From assembly GCA_017445025.1 (NCBI GenBank), contig JAFSVJ010000042.1, positions 1-49,105 on the forward strand: a stretch of 49,105 nt of DNA, written 5' to 3'. Position 1 is the first letter of the stretch, and each line of letters opens with the position of its first letter. The notes beneath the pieces were generated by a model that made no database searches, was not told where the DNA came from, and saw only the letters and a list, made by a program, of their open reading frames with translations. Shown piece by piece: positions 18,535 to 25,806 of the stretch. A program made the translations under genes and the position numbers. Source of the stretch: Abditibacteriota bacterium. Its GTDB lineage: Bacteria; Armatimonadota; UBA5829.

Positions 18535-18757
18535 AATGTTAGACGTCGGATACTTTAAAGGAAAGAATTTTATTGAATTTATTATTCCTACAGAACTTTT
18601 AAATTTTAAAACGGGTAGCGTTCTTTTTGATAAAGATGGCAAAGAATATAAAGTAAAAGCAATAACTCCGCAAATCACATCGCCACGCAGAGTTTCTGAG
18701 GTTTTTTTGGATGCTTCCGAAGTCCCAGAAGGGCCTTTGTATGTTAAAGACGACTAA
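18521..18757 (+). CDS. Small protein, candidate immunity protein of the MuF-linked toxin
   Basis: 78 residues, with no family that I recognise. It overlaps the MuF gene by 14 bases and has AGGTGA about five bases before ATG 18521. The sequence alternates charged and hydrophobic residues ('KNFIEFIIPTELLNFKTGSVLFDKDGKEYKVKAI') with no signal peptide or membrane helix, as expected of a small cytoplasmic beta-rich protein. Size, overlap and position match immunity genes after MuF-type toxins; the role is inferred from position only. Confidence 0.5.
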   Translation: MKKIEMLDVGYFKGKNFIEFIIPTELLNFKTGSVLFDKDGKEYKVKAITPQITSPRRVSEVFLDASEVPEGPLYVKDD

Positions 18758-18769
18758 TCTTTTGCCCAT

Positions 18770-18798
18770 TTGACTTTTGTCTTGGTTTGTGGTATAAT
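18770..18798 (+). promoter_or_regulatory. Promoter of the candidate structured RNA
   Basis: TTGACT (18770-18775), 17 bases, TATAAT (18793-18798), in the context TTTGTGGTATAATATAATTG. It is nearly identical over about 38 bases to the promoter at 18946-18975. Confidence 0.75.
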
Positions 18799-18799
18799 A

Positions 18800-18945
18800 T
18801 AATTGAGCATTTGATATGCATAGCATATCTACGGTTACGGGGTTGGCGCTCCGTAGCTGAGGCCGGAGCTTGTCTAATAGGCTAACGCACCCTCGCCTGT
18901 CCGGGTGTTAAGGTTGATATGGTTGTTATTCTTAAGCTCCGGCAT
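18800..18945 (+). ncRNA. Candidate structured small RNA
   Basis: About 145 bases without a convincing frame, directly downstream of a strong promoter. Visible helices: GATATGC-ATA-GCATATC (18813-18829); CTACGG (18829-18834) with CCGTAG (18851-18856); a perfect ten-pair closing stem GCCGGAGCTT (18862-18871) with AAGCTCCGGC (18934-18943). Inside it TAAC-GC-ACCC (18883-18892) pairs with GGGTGTTA (18903-18910), bulging GC. I do not recognise tmRNA, SRP, RNase P or 6S signatures. It ends where the next promoter begins, with no T-run. Confidence 0.45.
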
Positions 18946-18975
18946 TTGACTTCTGCCTTTGGTTTGTGGTATAAT
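18946..18975 (+). promoter_or_regulatory. Second copy of the prophage-region promoter
   Basis: TTGACT (18946-18951), 18 bases, TATAAT (18970-18975), followed by ATAATTGG. It reads into the hairpin array at 19013 and the truncated gene at 19350. Confidence 0.75.
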
Positions 18976-19012
18976 ATAATTGGTTGATTTAGACGCTATA
19001 TCTAAGAAAACG

Positions 19013-19345
19013 GGCAGCTGCGGGCTTTTGGGCTCGCAGTTGCCTTTTTATATGTCTTTTTTATTTAAGCCCCCATTTTACGCAAATTTGGGGGCCTTTT
19101 TATTGGATGCCCCGGGCTTTGTCCGCAGGGGACGCGCCCACGCCTATATGGTTTGGGCGCTATTTTAGGGCCGCACCTGTCGGATTGTATAATTGCCGGC
19201 GGGTCTCATGGGGGCGACTTCCGAGTTGCCCCTATATCTTTTTATTTTTGGCACACCGGGGCTTTTGGCTTCCGGTGTGTCTTTTTATATGCTTTTGTTT
19301 GTAAGTCCTCAGATTTCGCGAGTTTGGGGGCTCTTTATGGAGGTT
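19013..19345 (+). repeat. Array of terminator-like hairpins with a diverged tandem double-hairpin unit
   Basis: No supported gene lies in this stretch. Six stems are visible: GGCAGCTGCG/CGCAGTTGCC (19013-19044, then TTTTTA); GCCCCCA/TGGGGGC (19069-19095, then CTTTTTAT); GCGCCCA/TGGGCGC (19134-19160); GGGGCGACT-TCCG-AGTTGCCCC (19211-19232); CACACCGG/CCGGTGTG (19252-19279, then CTTTTTAT); AGTCCTC/GGGGGCT (19304-19332). The first pair (19013-19105) and the last pair (19251-19345) resemble each other in order, spacing and sequence, e.g. TTTTTATATG between the hairpins and TTTGGGGGC in the second, so they look like an old duplication. Confidence 0.55.
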
Positions 19346-19349
19346 TCTT

Positions 19350-19433
19350 ATGTCTTTGCTTGAGCTTCTGAACGTGGAAGGTAACGACGCCGAGGATAGA
19401 GTTTTTTTTAAATTTTTTAAAGTTTATAAATAA
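19350..19433 (+). pseudogene. Truncated start of a phage gene
   Basis: A good ribosome site GGAGG (about 19339-19343) precedes ATG 19350. Seventeen or so codons (MSLLELLNVEGNDAEDR) have the base composition of the prophage remnant; then the frame enters a T/A run and stops at 19433. This looks like the 5' end of a phage structural gene joined to chromosomal sequence at about 19400. The product cannot be identified. Confidence 0.5.
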
Positions 19434-19484
19434 TAAAATAAATTATCTTTAAACGACATTTGTAAAATACTATTTTTATATCAC

Positions 19485-19513
19485 TTGACAAATGATAAAA
19501 ATTGTGGTATAAT
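19485..19513 (+). promoter_or_regulatory. Promoter of tRNA-Leu
   Basis: TTGACA (19485-19490), 17 bases, TATAAT (19508-19513), 17 bases before the tRNA 5' end. Confidence 0.85.
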
Positions 19514-19529
19514 ATATATGGTCAATATT

Positions 19530-19615
19530 GGGCGAGTGGCGAAATGGCAGACGCAAAGGACTTAAAATCCTTCGGTAGCAATACCATGAGGGTTCGACTC
19601 CCTCCTCGCCCACCA
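19530..19615 (+). tRNA. tRNA-Leu (anticodon UAA)
   Basis: An 86-base class II tRNA. Acceptor GGGCGAG (19530-19536) pairs with CTCGCCC (19605-19611), followed by discriminator A and an encoded CCA. The anticodon stem AAGGA/TCCTT holds the loop CTTAAAA, giving anticodon TAA (19563-19565), which reads UUA codons. A long variable arm (GGTA-GCAA-TACC) and a T arm with GGTTCGACTCC complete it. Confidence 0.97.
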
Positions 19616-19657
19616 ATTTAATGGGAGAATTAGAGTTTTTTCTTCGCTTACCATGGT

Positions 19658-19686
19658 CACAAGCAGAGCTTGTGGCTTTTTTTGTA
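19658..19686 (+). terminator. Terminator after tRNA-Leu
   Basis: CACAAGC-AGA-GCTTGTG followed by GCTTTTTTT. It overlaps the upstream part of the recO frame, which supports the internal recO start. Confidence 0.75.
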
Positions 19687-19703
19687 AAATTGAGCAAGAT
19701 ACT

Positions 19704-20477
19704 ATGAGAAACATAAAACTAACTACCATCACTCTTAAAAAAAGAGATTTTAAAGAGAAAGACAGAATACTTACAGTTCTTTCAAGGGAACTTGGCAAGT
19801 ATGATTTTATAGCTAAAGGAATTCAAAAACCCGTGACAAAACTGTCGGGAATATCTGAGCCTATGTCCTACGGGACACTTATTGTATCACAACTAAAAAA
19901 CCTCGGCACCATATCTTCTTGTAATATAATTGAAACTTTTACAGAAATCCATAACAACCTTAATACTTTATCTCACGCACTCTATTTATTAGAACTTGCG
20001 GATAAATGCACTGCCTACGAAAATCCCCAAGACGAGATTTTTGATATTCTTTTGGCTTCTTTATATATGTTTGAAGCCGGGACAGATCCGGAAATAGCCA
20101 CCAGATACTTTGAGCATAAGATTATCAATGCTTTAGGATATAATATAAACACAGATAAATGTATAAGGTGTGGAGATGTCTTAAAGGATAAAATATATTA
20201 TAACGTAGACTTTGGGGGATTTTTATGTGAGAATTGTAATAAAATCATAAGTAATAATTTAACATTCCCTTTCGCCCTCATATCCTATATGAATGCTTTT
20301 GACGATAACCCGGTTCAAAAGATTAAGAATTTCTCCTTCCCTGAAAACGTTAACAATGCATTGAGTTTGTTATACAAAAGACATTTGGCTTACAGAATAG
20401 AAAAAAACATTAATTCAATAGATTTTATATTAAAGCAAAAGAACTTAACGAGGATAAAAAATGATAAACAAAGATAG
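19704..20477 (+). CDS. recO: DNA repair protein RecO
   Basis: About 257 residues from ATG 19704 (MRNIKLTTITLKKRDF). The longer frame beginning at 19653 would include the tRNA terminator. The N-terminal OB fold is recognisable ('KDRILTVLSRELGKYDFIAKGIQKP'), followed by a helical region and a zinc site with two CxxC pairs ('CIRCGD', 'CENC'). RecO loads RecA onto SSB-coated DNA with RecR in gap repair. The 3' end overlaps the next gene by 17 bases, suggesting co-transcription. The ribosome site is weak (GAGCAAG). Confidence 0.88.
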   Translation: MRNIKLTTITLKKRDFKEKDRILTVLSRELGKYDFIAKGIQKPVTKLSGISEPMSYGTLIVSQLKNLGTISSCNIIETFTEIHNNLNTLSHALYLLELADKCTAYENPQDEIFDILLASLYMFEAGTDPEIATRYFEHKIINALGYNINTDKCIRCGDVLKDKIYYNVDFGGFLCENCNKIISNNLTFPFALISYMNAFDDNPVQKIKNFSFPENVNNALSLLYKRHLAYRIEKNINSIDFILKQKNLTRIKNDKQR

Positions 20478-21567
20478 ACTAATTAATTTCTTTGAAAAAA
20501 TAGTTAAAATAGATTCACCTTCAAAAGAAGAGCGTGAAATAATGGCATTTTTAAGAGCACATTTGGAAAGCTTAGGCTTTAAATGTCACGAAGACCATGC
20601 TGCAGAAAAATCCGGAGGAAATGCCAATAATCTTTACGGTGTATTAAAAGGAAATCCGGATCATAAATCCATATGTTTCAATGCACACACTGACACAGTG
20701 AAATCTACAAAAAACATAAAAATCATTAATAACGGAGATACCATAAAGTCAGATGGAACAACAATTTTGGGAGCAGACGATAAAGCGGGAGTTGCCATTA
20801 TTATTGAGGCAATACAATCAATAATTGAAAACAAAACTCCTCACGGAGACATTTATGTTCTTTTTACCGTTCAAGAAGAAATAGGCGTCAGTGGTGCTGA
20901 AATGATAGAAACTGACGCTTTCTCTCCCGACTATTGTTTTTCTTTTGACACAACAGTGCCTGTAATCACCTTAGTGGCCGGTGCCCCCACACACTTTATT
21001 ATGAAATATAAAATCCATGGAAAATCTGCCCATGCAGCCTATGCAAAAAACAGTGTCAACTCCATTTTTGTTGCAGCTAATGCCATATCAAAACTTCAAA
21101 CAGGTATCCTTGATGAAGACTCATGTTGTAATTTCGGTAAAATCATAGGCGGAGAAAGATTTAACATAGTTCCGGACTATTGTGAAGTATGGGTTGAATG
21201 TCGTTCACGAAATAATGATAAAGCAAACAAATTAGAGCAGAAAATTACCAAAACCTTTGAAGAAGAATGTGAAAGAGCCGGAGCCACCCTTGAAAAGGAA
21301 ATTCGTTGCGGATATAGAGCCTTTAATATAGATAAGGATGACCCTCAATTCATCTTAGCTCGTAACACAGCCTTAGAAATGGGTATAGAACCTGAAATAG
21401 AGTATTCTCTTGGGGGATATGATGCCTCAATATTTAACGAAAAAGGCTTAAAGACCATGGTTTCCTCTACCGGATATGATAAAATGCACACTACCGATGA
21501 GGTATTATATATTGATCAGTTCGTCCAAGCTTGTGAATATGCATATAAGCTTATTGAAAATGTATAA
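20461..21567 (+). CDS. M20 family peptidase, peptidase T-like
   Basis: 368 residues of a two-zinc exopeptidase. Metal and catalytic motifs are AHTDT (H76, D78), GADDKAG (D106) and QEEIGVSGAE (E139/E140). A lid/dimerisation domain spans about 170-285 ('KIHGKSAHAAYAKNSVNS'), and the last metal ligand is the histidine in 'YDKMHTTDE'. The pattern fits PepT-like tripeptidase/aminopeptidase enzymes rather than DapE. No signal peptide, so cytoplasmic peptide turnover. It overlaps recO and is probably transcribed with it. Confidence 0.88.
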   Translation: MINKDRLINFFEKIVKIDSPSKEEREIMAFLRAHLESLGFKCHEDHAAEKSGGNANNLYGVLKGNPDHKSICFNAHTDTVKSTKNIKIINNGDTIKSDGTTILGADDKAGVAIIIEAIQSIIENKTPHGDIYVLFTVQEEIGVSGAEMIETDAFSPDYCFSFDTTVPVITLVAGAPTHFIMKYKIHGKSAHAAYAKNSVNSIFVAANAISKLQTGILDEDSCCNFGKIIGGERFNIVPDYCEVWVECRSRNNDKANKLEQKITKTFEEECERAGATLEKEIRCGYRAFNIDKDDPQFILARNTALEMGIEPEIEYSLGGYDASIFNEKGLKTMVSSTGYDKMHTTDEVLYIDQFVQACEYAYKLIENV

Positions 21568-21568
21568 A

Positions 21569-21597
21569 TTGCTTTTTATAATCAAATATGTTATAAT
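21569..21597 (+). promoter_or_regulatory. Promoter of the isomerase-DUF4838-DUF4139 operon
   Basis: TTGCTT (21569-21574), 17 bases, TATAAT (21592-21597). Confidence 0.6.
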
Positions 21598-21653
21598 ATA
21601 ATTAAGAAACATATTTTTAGATTATAAATTTAAAGCGGAAAATGGGGATAACA

Positions 21654-22439
21654 ATGAAAAAAGAACAAATCGTTGCTCAAATGTATACCATCCGTGATTA
21701 TTTGACTAATTTAAAAGATTTTGATGAAGCTTGTCAAATATTATCCAACATTGGTTATACAGCTTGTCAACTTTCAGGGTGGAATGAACAACTAAATATA
21801 AAAGAAATTAAAAAAATTTTTGATAATAATAATATTAAATGCATTGCCACTCATCACGATTGTAATATGACGCTTAATGAGCCGGAAAAAGTTGTTGAGG
21901 AGCTTAATATATTGGATTGTGATTGGACCGCATATTCATATCCTGCCGGTATTTCCTTTAAAACAAGAAACCAAGTAAATAATTTTATTGAAAGATTAAA
22001 CAAAGCAGGCAAATTTTTTTTCGAAAACAAAAAAGGATTATGTTATCACAATCATCACATAGAATTTGTTAAAGTAAATGAAGAGCTTGTTCTTGAATTA
22101 ATATATAATAATACCAACCCTCAATATATCCAAGGAGAAATAGATACTTACTGGGTTCAAGTTGGCGGTCAAAGCGTTTCTGATTGGGTTGAAAGATTAA
22201 GCGGAAGACTTCCCTTAATACACCTCAAAGATTATGGTGTTAAATATAACGAGAGTAATAGTATTATTACATATATTACAGAAATTGGTAACGGAAATAT
22301 AGATTGGAAAAAAGTTATCTCCTTAGCAGAAAAAGGTGGATGTCAGTGGTATATAGTAGAACAAGACAGCTGTCCCGGAAACCCTTTCGATTCACTAAAA
22401 ATTTCCTATGATTATTTAGTTAATAATATTTGCGAGTAA
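21654..22439 (+). CDS. Sugar phosphate isomerase/epimerase-like protein (xylose isomerase-like TIM barrel)
   Basis: About 261 residues from ATG 21654, with GGGG eight bases upstream; an ATG at 21642 overlaps that site. The AP-endonuclease-2/xylose-isomerase-like barrel is recognisable: 'IGYTACQLSGW', 'IKCIATHHDCNMTL', 'GLCYHNHHIEF', 'QGEIDTYWVQVGG', 'PLIHLKDYG' and a C-terminal 'WYIVEQD'. Histidines and acids at strand ends form the divalent metal site. Members isomerise or dehydrate free or phosphorylated sugars in the cytoplasm; this one's substrate is unknown. It is followed four bases later by the DUF4838 gene, which places it in carbohydrate catabolism. Confidence 0.82.
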   Translation: MKKEQIVAQMYTIRDYLTNLKDFDEACQILSNIGYTACQLSGWNEQLNIKEIKKIFDNNNIKCIATHHDCNMTLNEPEKVVEELNILDCDWTAYSYPAGISFKTRNQVNNFIERLNKAGKFFFENKKGLCYHNHHIEFVKVNEELVLELIYNNTNPQYIQGEIDTYWVQVGGQSVSDWVERLSGRLPLIHLKDYGVKYNESNSIITYITEIGNGNIDWKKVISLAEKGGCQWYIVEQDSCPGNPFDSLKISYDYLVNNICE

Positions 22440-22443
22440 AGAA

Positions 22444-24300
22444 TTGAATAATATAATATTAAAAGAAACAAATCTAAAAAAACATATTGACGAGATAAAT
22501 AAGTATCTCAATTTATTAAATATTGATAATGTTGAAATAACCCTTCAAATTGTGGATTTCCCAAAAGCAAAAAACGATGCTTATTCCATTAAATTCAAAA
22601 ACCCCGTTGGAGAAATAAAGGGTAATAATACCTATGCTCTCTTATCCGGAATTTACAGATTTTTTGAAGAGTGTGGCGTCCGATTCTTAAGACCAAATCC
22701 CCATGGAGAGTTTATTCCGAAGATTGATAAAATACCTGATATGGACATATACTCCGAAGCAAGTTTTTATCACAGAGGAACTTGTATCGAAGGAGCTGTA
22801 GGTGAAAAACATGTCCTTAATATGATTGATTGGGAAGCTAAAGTGGGAATGAATTCTTATTTCACTCAATTTAGACAATCTCATACATTTTTTGACAGAT
22901 ATTACACTCATACCTTCAATCCCAACGAAACACCCTCTCAAATCTCTATGGAAGAAACAGATAATTTCATAAGGGAAATAATAAAAGAGCTTAAAGATCG
23001 TGGTATGATATATCAAGCTGTAGGTCACGGTTGGACCAGTGAACCCTTTGGTTATAAGACCATGGGATGGGAACAATTAGAAGAAATATCTGAAGACTAC
23101 AGACAACACCTTGCTCTTATTGATGGGGAAAGAAAGCTTTGGCATAAAGTTCCTCTCAACACAAATCTATGTTACTCTAACCCGGAAACGAGAAAGATTA
23201 TAGTAAATGATATACTAAAATACCTTTCTGAAAATCCAAATATAGACATTCTTCACTTGTGGCTTGCTGACAGTTATAACAATCATTGCACATGCCCCGA
23301 ATGTTTAAAAATGATACCTTCAGACTTTTATGTTATAATGCTAAATGAATTGGATGAGGCTTTAACAAAGGCCGGTATTAATACAAAAATAGTTTTTCTC
23401 ATTTATTATGAACTTCTTTGGGCACCGGAGCATAACAAACTCATAAATCAAGATAGGTTTATTCTCATGTTTGCTCCCATTACCAGAACCTGGCTCAATT
23501 CTTGGGATGAGGCGGGAGAACCAAAAGAACCCCGTGCATTTGTTCGCAACAATATAGCTGTTCCCCAAACGGACGAAGAGTTTTTGGGACTTTATTATAA
23601 ATGGAGAGAGATTTTCAAAGGTGACAGTTTCAATTTTGATTATTATCTCATGTGGTTCTATGTAAAAGACCCCGGCTTTATCCACTTATCAAGATTAATT
23701 AACAGAGATATTAAGTGTTATGATAAACTTTTGCTTAACGGTCTTATTTCATGCCAAATTCAGAGGGTGTTTATGCCTATATCTCTACCTATGTATACAA
23801 TGGCAAAAACTCTGTGGCAAAAAGATTTATCCTATGAAGAGATTGAAGAGGACTACTTTAAGAGTGCTTTTGGTGAAAGAGGAGACATTGCAAAAGAATA
23901 TTGTCATAAAGTATCCGAATTGTTTAATCCAAAATATTTGGTTCCTAAGGTAGATACAAGCAAAGAAGCTTTGAATAGTTTGCTTAATGCTCTTTTATAT
24001 ATTGAATCTAAAGAAGAAATTATGGATGAGATATTTAAAGAAACAGAAGAACCCACCCAGAAATTTTCTTGGGAACTTCTTATAGCATATAAAAAACTAA
24101 CAAAAGCTTTCTTAAATCTGGTTATTTCATTTATAAAGAACAACCCGGATAAAATCAAAGAGAGTTATAAGGTTCTCCACGAGATAAGCAATGAATTGGA
24201 CTCTCGTTATAACATATGGTTTGACGGTTGGGGATTTATAAATGTTATGATAGGTCTGTTTTGGGACTATATAAATAATTTTACAGGAGAATTAAGATGA
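22444..24300 (+). CDS. DUF4838 (alpha-glucuronidase-like) protein
   Basis: 618 residues. The N-terminal small alpha/beta domain has the pattern 'GNNTYALLSGIYRFFEECGVRFLRPNPHGEFIP' seen before alpha-glucuronidase-like barrels. The barrel contains 'IDILHLWLADSYNNHCTCPEC', the W-x-x-D...C-x-C-x-x-C signature of DUF4838. There is no signal peptide. The start is TTG at 22444, four bases after the previous stop, probably by translational coupling because no strong ribosome site is visible. The 3' end overlaps the next gene (ATGA). A role in releasing glucuronic acid or a similar side group is inferred from the family only. Confidence 0.75.
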   Translation: MNNIILKETNLKKHIDEINKYLNLLNIDNVEITLQIVDFPKAKNDAYSIKFKNPVGEIKGNNTYALLSGIYRFFEECGVRFLRPNPHGEFIPKIDKIPDMDIYSEASFYHRGTCIEGAVGEKHVLNMIDWEAKVGMNSYFTQFRQSHTFFDRYYTHTFNPNETPSQISMEETDNFIREIIKELKDRGMIYQAVGHGWTSEPFGYKTMGWEQLEEISEDYRQHLALIDGERKLWHKVPLNTNLCYSNPETRKIIVNDILKYLSENPNIDILHLWLADSYNNHCTCPECLKMIPSDFYVIMLNELDEALTKAGINTKIVFLIYYELLWAPEHNKLINQDRFILMFAPITRTWLNSWDEAGEPKEPRAFVRNNIAVPQTDEEFLGLYYKWREIFKGDSFNFDYYLMWFYVKDPGFIHLSRLINRDIKCYDKLLLNGLISCQIQRVFMPISLPMYTMAKTLWQKDLSYEEIEEDYFKSAFGERGDIAKEYCHKVSELFNPKYLVPKVDTSKEALNSLLNALLYIESKEEIMDEIFKETEEPTQKFSWELLIAYKKLTKAFLNLVISFIKNNPDKIKESYKVLHEISNELDSRYNIWFDGWGFINVMIGLFWDYINNFTGELR

Positions 24301-25718
24301 AAATACTACTCATCCTCTTGGTTGCATTTTTTGCAATCTCCGTCTATGCTGAAACAAAAAGTGTTGAAGTGACTGTTTACAACTCAGGTTTCGGTTTGGT
24401 AAAAGAAGTTCGTGACATGGCCTTCACAAAAGGTATGAAGAACTATGGATTTGAAGACGTGGCTGCTTTGATTGAGCCTCAATCAGTTCTTTTCAAATCA
24501 TTAACAGACCCTAAGAGTATTGAAGTTTATGAACAAAACTACGAATATGATTTGATGAATGCTAAAAACATCCTCTCAAAATCAGTTGGTAAAAAAGTTA
24601 CATGTAAAGATGGTGTTGTGGGAACTCTTATTTCAGCCCCGGGAATAGGAAACGCATCCAATGCAGGATTGATTGTTCGAACAGACGACGGAAAGATTAT
24701 GCTTTACCCCAGCATTGAATATATAACTGAGTTGCCGGAGGGCTTGATAGCTAAACCTACCCTTAATATGATGGTTTATTCTGAAGGAGATAAAACTCAT
24801 GATATAGAATTATCATATTTAACACAAGGATTTAATTGGAATGCTACTTATGTTGTTCTATTAGGTGCCGATGACACAACATGTGACCTTAACGGTTGGG
24901 TGACAGTTAACAACACCTGTGGAACCACTTATAAGAACGCAAACTTAACCTTGGTTGCCGGTGATGTAAACAGAGTTGAAAGAGGTGGAAGAAATAAAGC
25001 TTTAGGTATGGCAGCAGCTCCCGGTTTGGTTTACGACGAAGCTGTTCAAAAGGTTCCTAACGGATTTGAAGAAGAAGGTTTCTTTGAGTATCACCTTTAC
25101 AAACTCCCAAGAAACACGGATATTAATTCCAATGAAACAAAACAAATATCTCTATTACAAGGCAGTGATGTAAAGATTACAAAGAAAATGACCTTTACCC
25201 CTCATTTAAGAAGTCAATATTTCTGTTTGGGATTTGATAACAACCCTTATGCTTCCGCCACAAGCCAAAACACAAAAATCCCTGTTCTTTTGGAAATAGA
25301 GAATAAAGAAGATAATAATCTTGGTATGCCTATGCCAAAAGGAACTATTAAAATTTATAAAAAAGATAAAGCCGGTCAAGAACAATTTGTGGGAGAAGAT
25401 GCCATAGACCACACTCCTAAGGATGAGAAGATAAAGCTAAAAGCCGGTAACGCCTTTGATATAGTTGGTGAATACAAACTAACCAATTATAAGAGAATAA
25501 ACAATAATACAATAGAAGAAACTTATGAAGTGACCATCAAGAACCATAAGACAGAAGACGCCACTGTTTATTTCTACGAAAACACTTGGGGTGATTGGAC
25601 TGTGACGAAGAAAGACAACGACTTTAACAAAATAGACGCTTACACTCTCGAATTCCCCATAAATGTTAAAGCTGATGGCTCAAAGACAATTACTTATACC
25701 ATAAGAACAAAATATTAA
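24297..25718 (+). CDS. Secreted DUF4139 protein
   Basis: 473 residues with a clear signal peptide (1-18, cleavage at VYA-E). 'VEVTVYNSGFGLVKEVRDM' and the later 'LSYLTQGFNWNATYVVLL...LNGWVTVNNTCGTTYKNANLTLVAGDVNRVE' are the hallmarks of DUF4139, a beta-rich domain in exported proteins of unknown function. It starts within the stop of the DUF4838 gene (overlap ATGA), so the two are co-translated. A periplasmic or surface location is inferred. The final strands 'DGSKTITYTIRTKY' look complete. Confidence 0.85.
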   Translation: MKILLILLVAFFAISVYAETKSVEVTVYNSGFGLVKEVRDMAFTKGMKNYGFEDVAALIEPQSVLFKSLTDPKSIEVYEQNYEYDLMNAKNILSKSVGKKVTCKDGVVGTLISAPGIGNASNAGLIVRTDDGKIMLYPSIEYITELPEGLIAKPTLNMMVYSEGDKTHDIELSYLTQGFNWNATYVVLLGADDTTCDLNGWVTVNNTCGTTYKNANLTLVAGDVNRVERGGRNKALGMAAAPGLVYDEAVQKVPNGFEEEGFFEYHLYKLPRNTDINSNETKQISLLQGSDVKITKKMTFTPHLRSQYFCLGFDNNPYASATSQNTKIPVLLEIENKEDNNLGMPMPKGTIKIYKKDKAGQEQFVGEDAIDHTPKDEKIKLKAGNAFDIVGEYKLTNYKRINNNTIEETYEVTIKNHKTEDATVYFYENTWGDWTVTKKDNDFNKIDAYTLEFPINVKADGSKTITYTIRTKY

Positions 25719-25726
25719 AGAAAAAA

Positions 25727-25754
25727 GCAGAAAGCAGAACGCAGAAAGCAGAAC
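25727..25754 (+). repeat. Heptad tandem repeat GCAGAAA/GCAGAAC
   Basis: Four 7-base units alternate as GCAGAAA, GCAGAAC, GCAGAAA, GCAGAAC, directly before a terminator. A related sequence lies in reverse orientation near 155-170. Confidence 0.75.
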
Positions 25755-25790
25755 AAAATGCACAATGCAAAAGGCATTGTGCATTTTTAA
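25755..25790 (+). terminator. Strong terminator before the fucosidase gene
   Basis: A 13-pair perfect stem AAATGCACAATGC / GCATTGTGCATTT (25756-25768 with 25774-25786) with loop AAAAG, followed by TT and an A-rich stretch. It could serve both directions. Confidence 0.75.
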
Positions 25791-25806
25791 AAAAAGGAGT
25801 AATTTT

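Larger units (their letters stand above)
17361..19433 (+). mobile_element. Prophage remnant
   Basis: Base composition jumps at about 17361 from very AT-rich to GC-rich and falls back at about 19400. The first reading frame is a phage head protein lacking its N-terminus, the last (19350-19433) is the start of a gene cut off after 17 or so plausible codons, and everything else of a phage genome is missing. Promoters and many terminator-like hairpins lie between. No integrase or att repeat is visible; the tRNA-Leu gene about 100 bases beyond does not appear to be duplicated at the left end. Confidence 0.65.

Noticed and set aside
19107..19304. Small ORFs (60-70 residues) in the GC-rich hairpin array
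   Set aside because: They run through terminator stems, have no ribosome sites, and have Cys/Trp-rich low-complexity products typical of chance frames in GC-rich DNA.
19530..19615. tRNA with anticodon UAA as a suppressor explaining the in-frame TAA codons
   Set aside because: Anticodon UAA reads UUA (Leu). A TAA suppressor would need anticodon UUA. This is an ordinary tRNA-Leu.
17340..19620. Prophage integration into the tRNA-Leu gene
   Set aside because: The tRNA is complete and no copy of its 3' end is visible at the left border near 17361, nor is there an integrase.
19653..19703. Longer recO start at 19653
   Set aside because: The first 17 codons overlap the tRNA-Leu terminator stem and do not look like the RecO OB fold; the internal ATG 19704 does.
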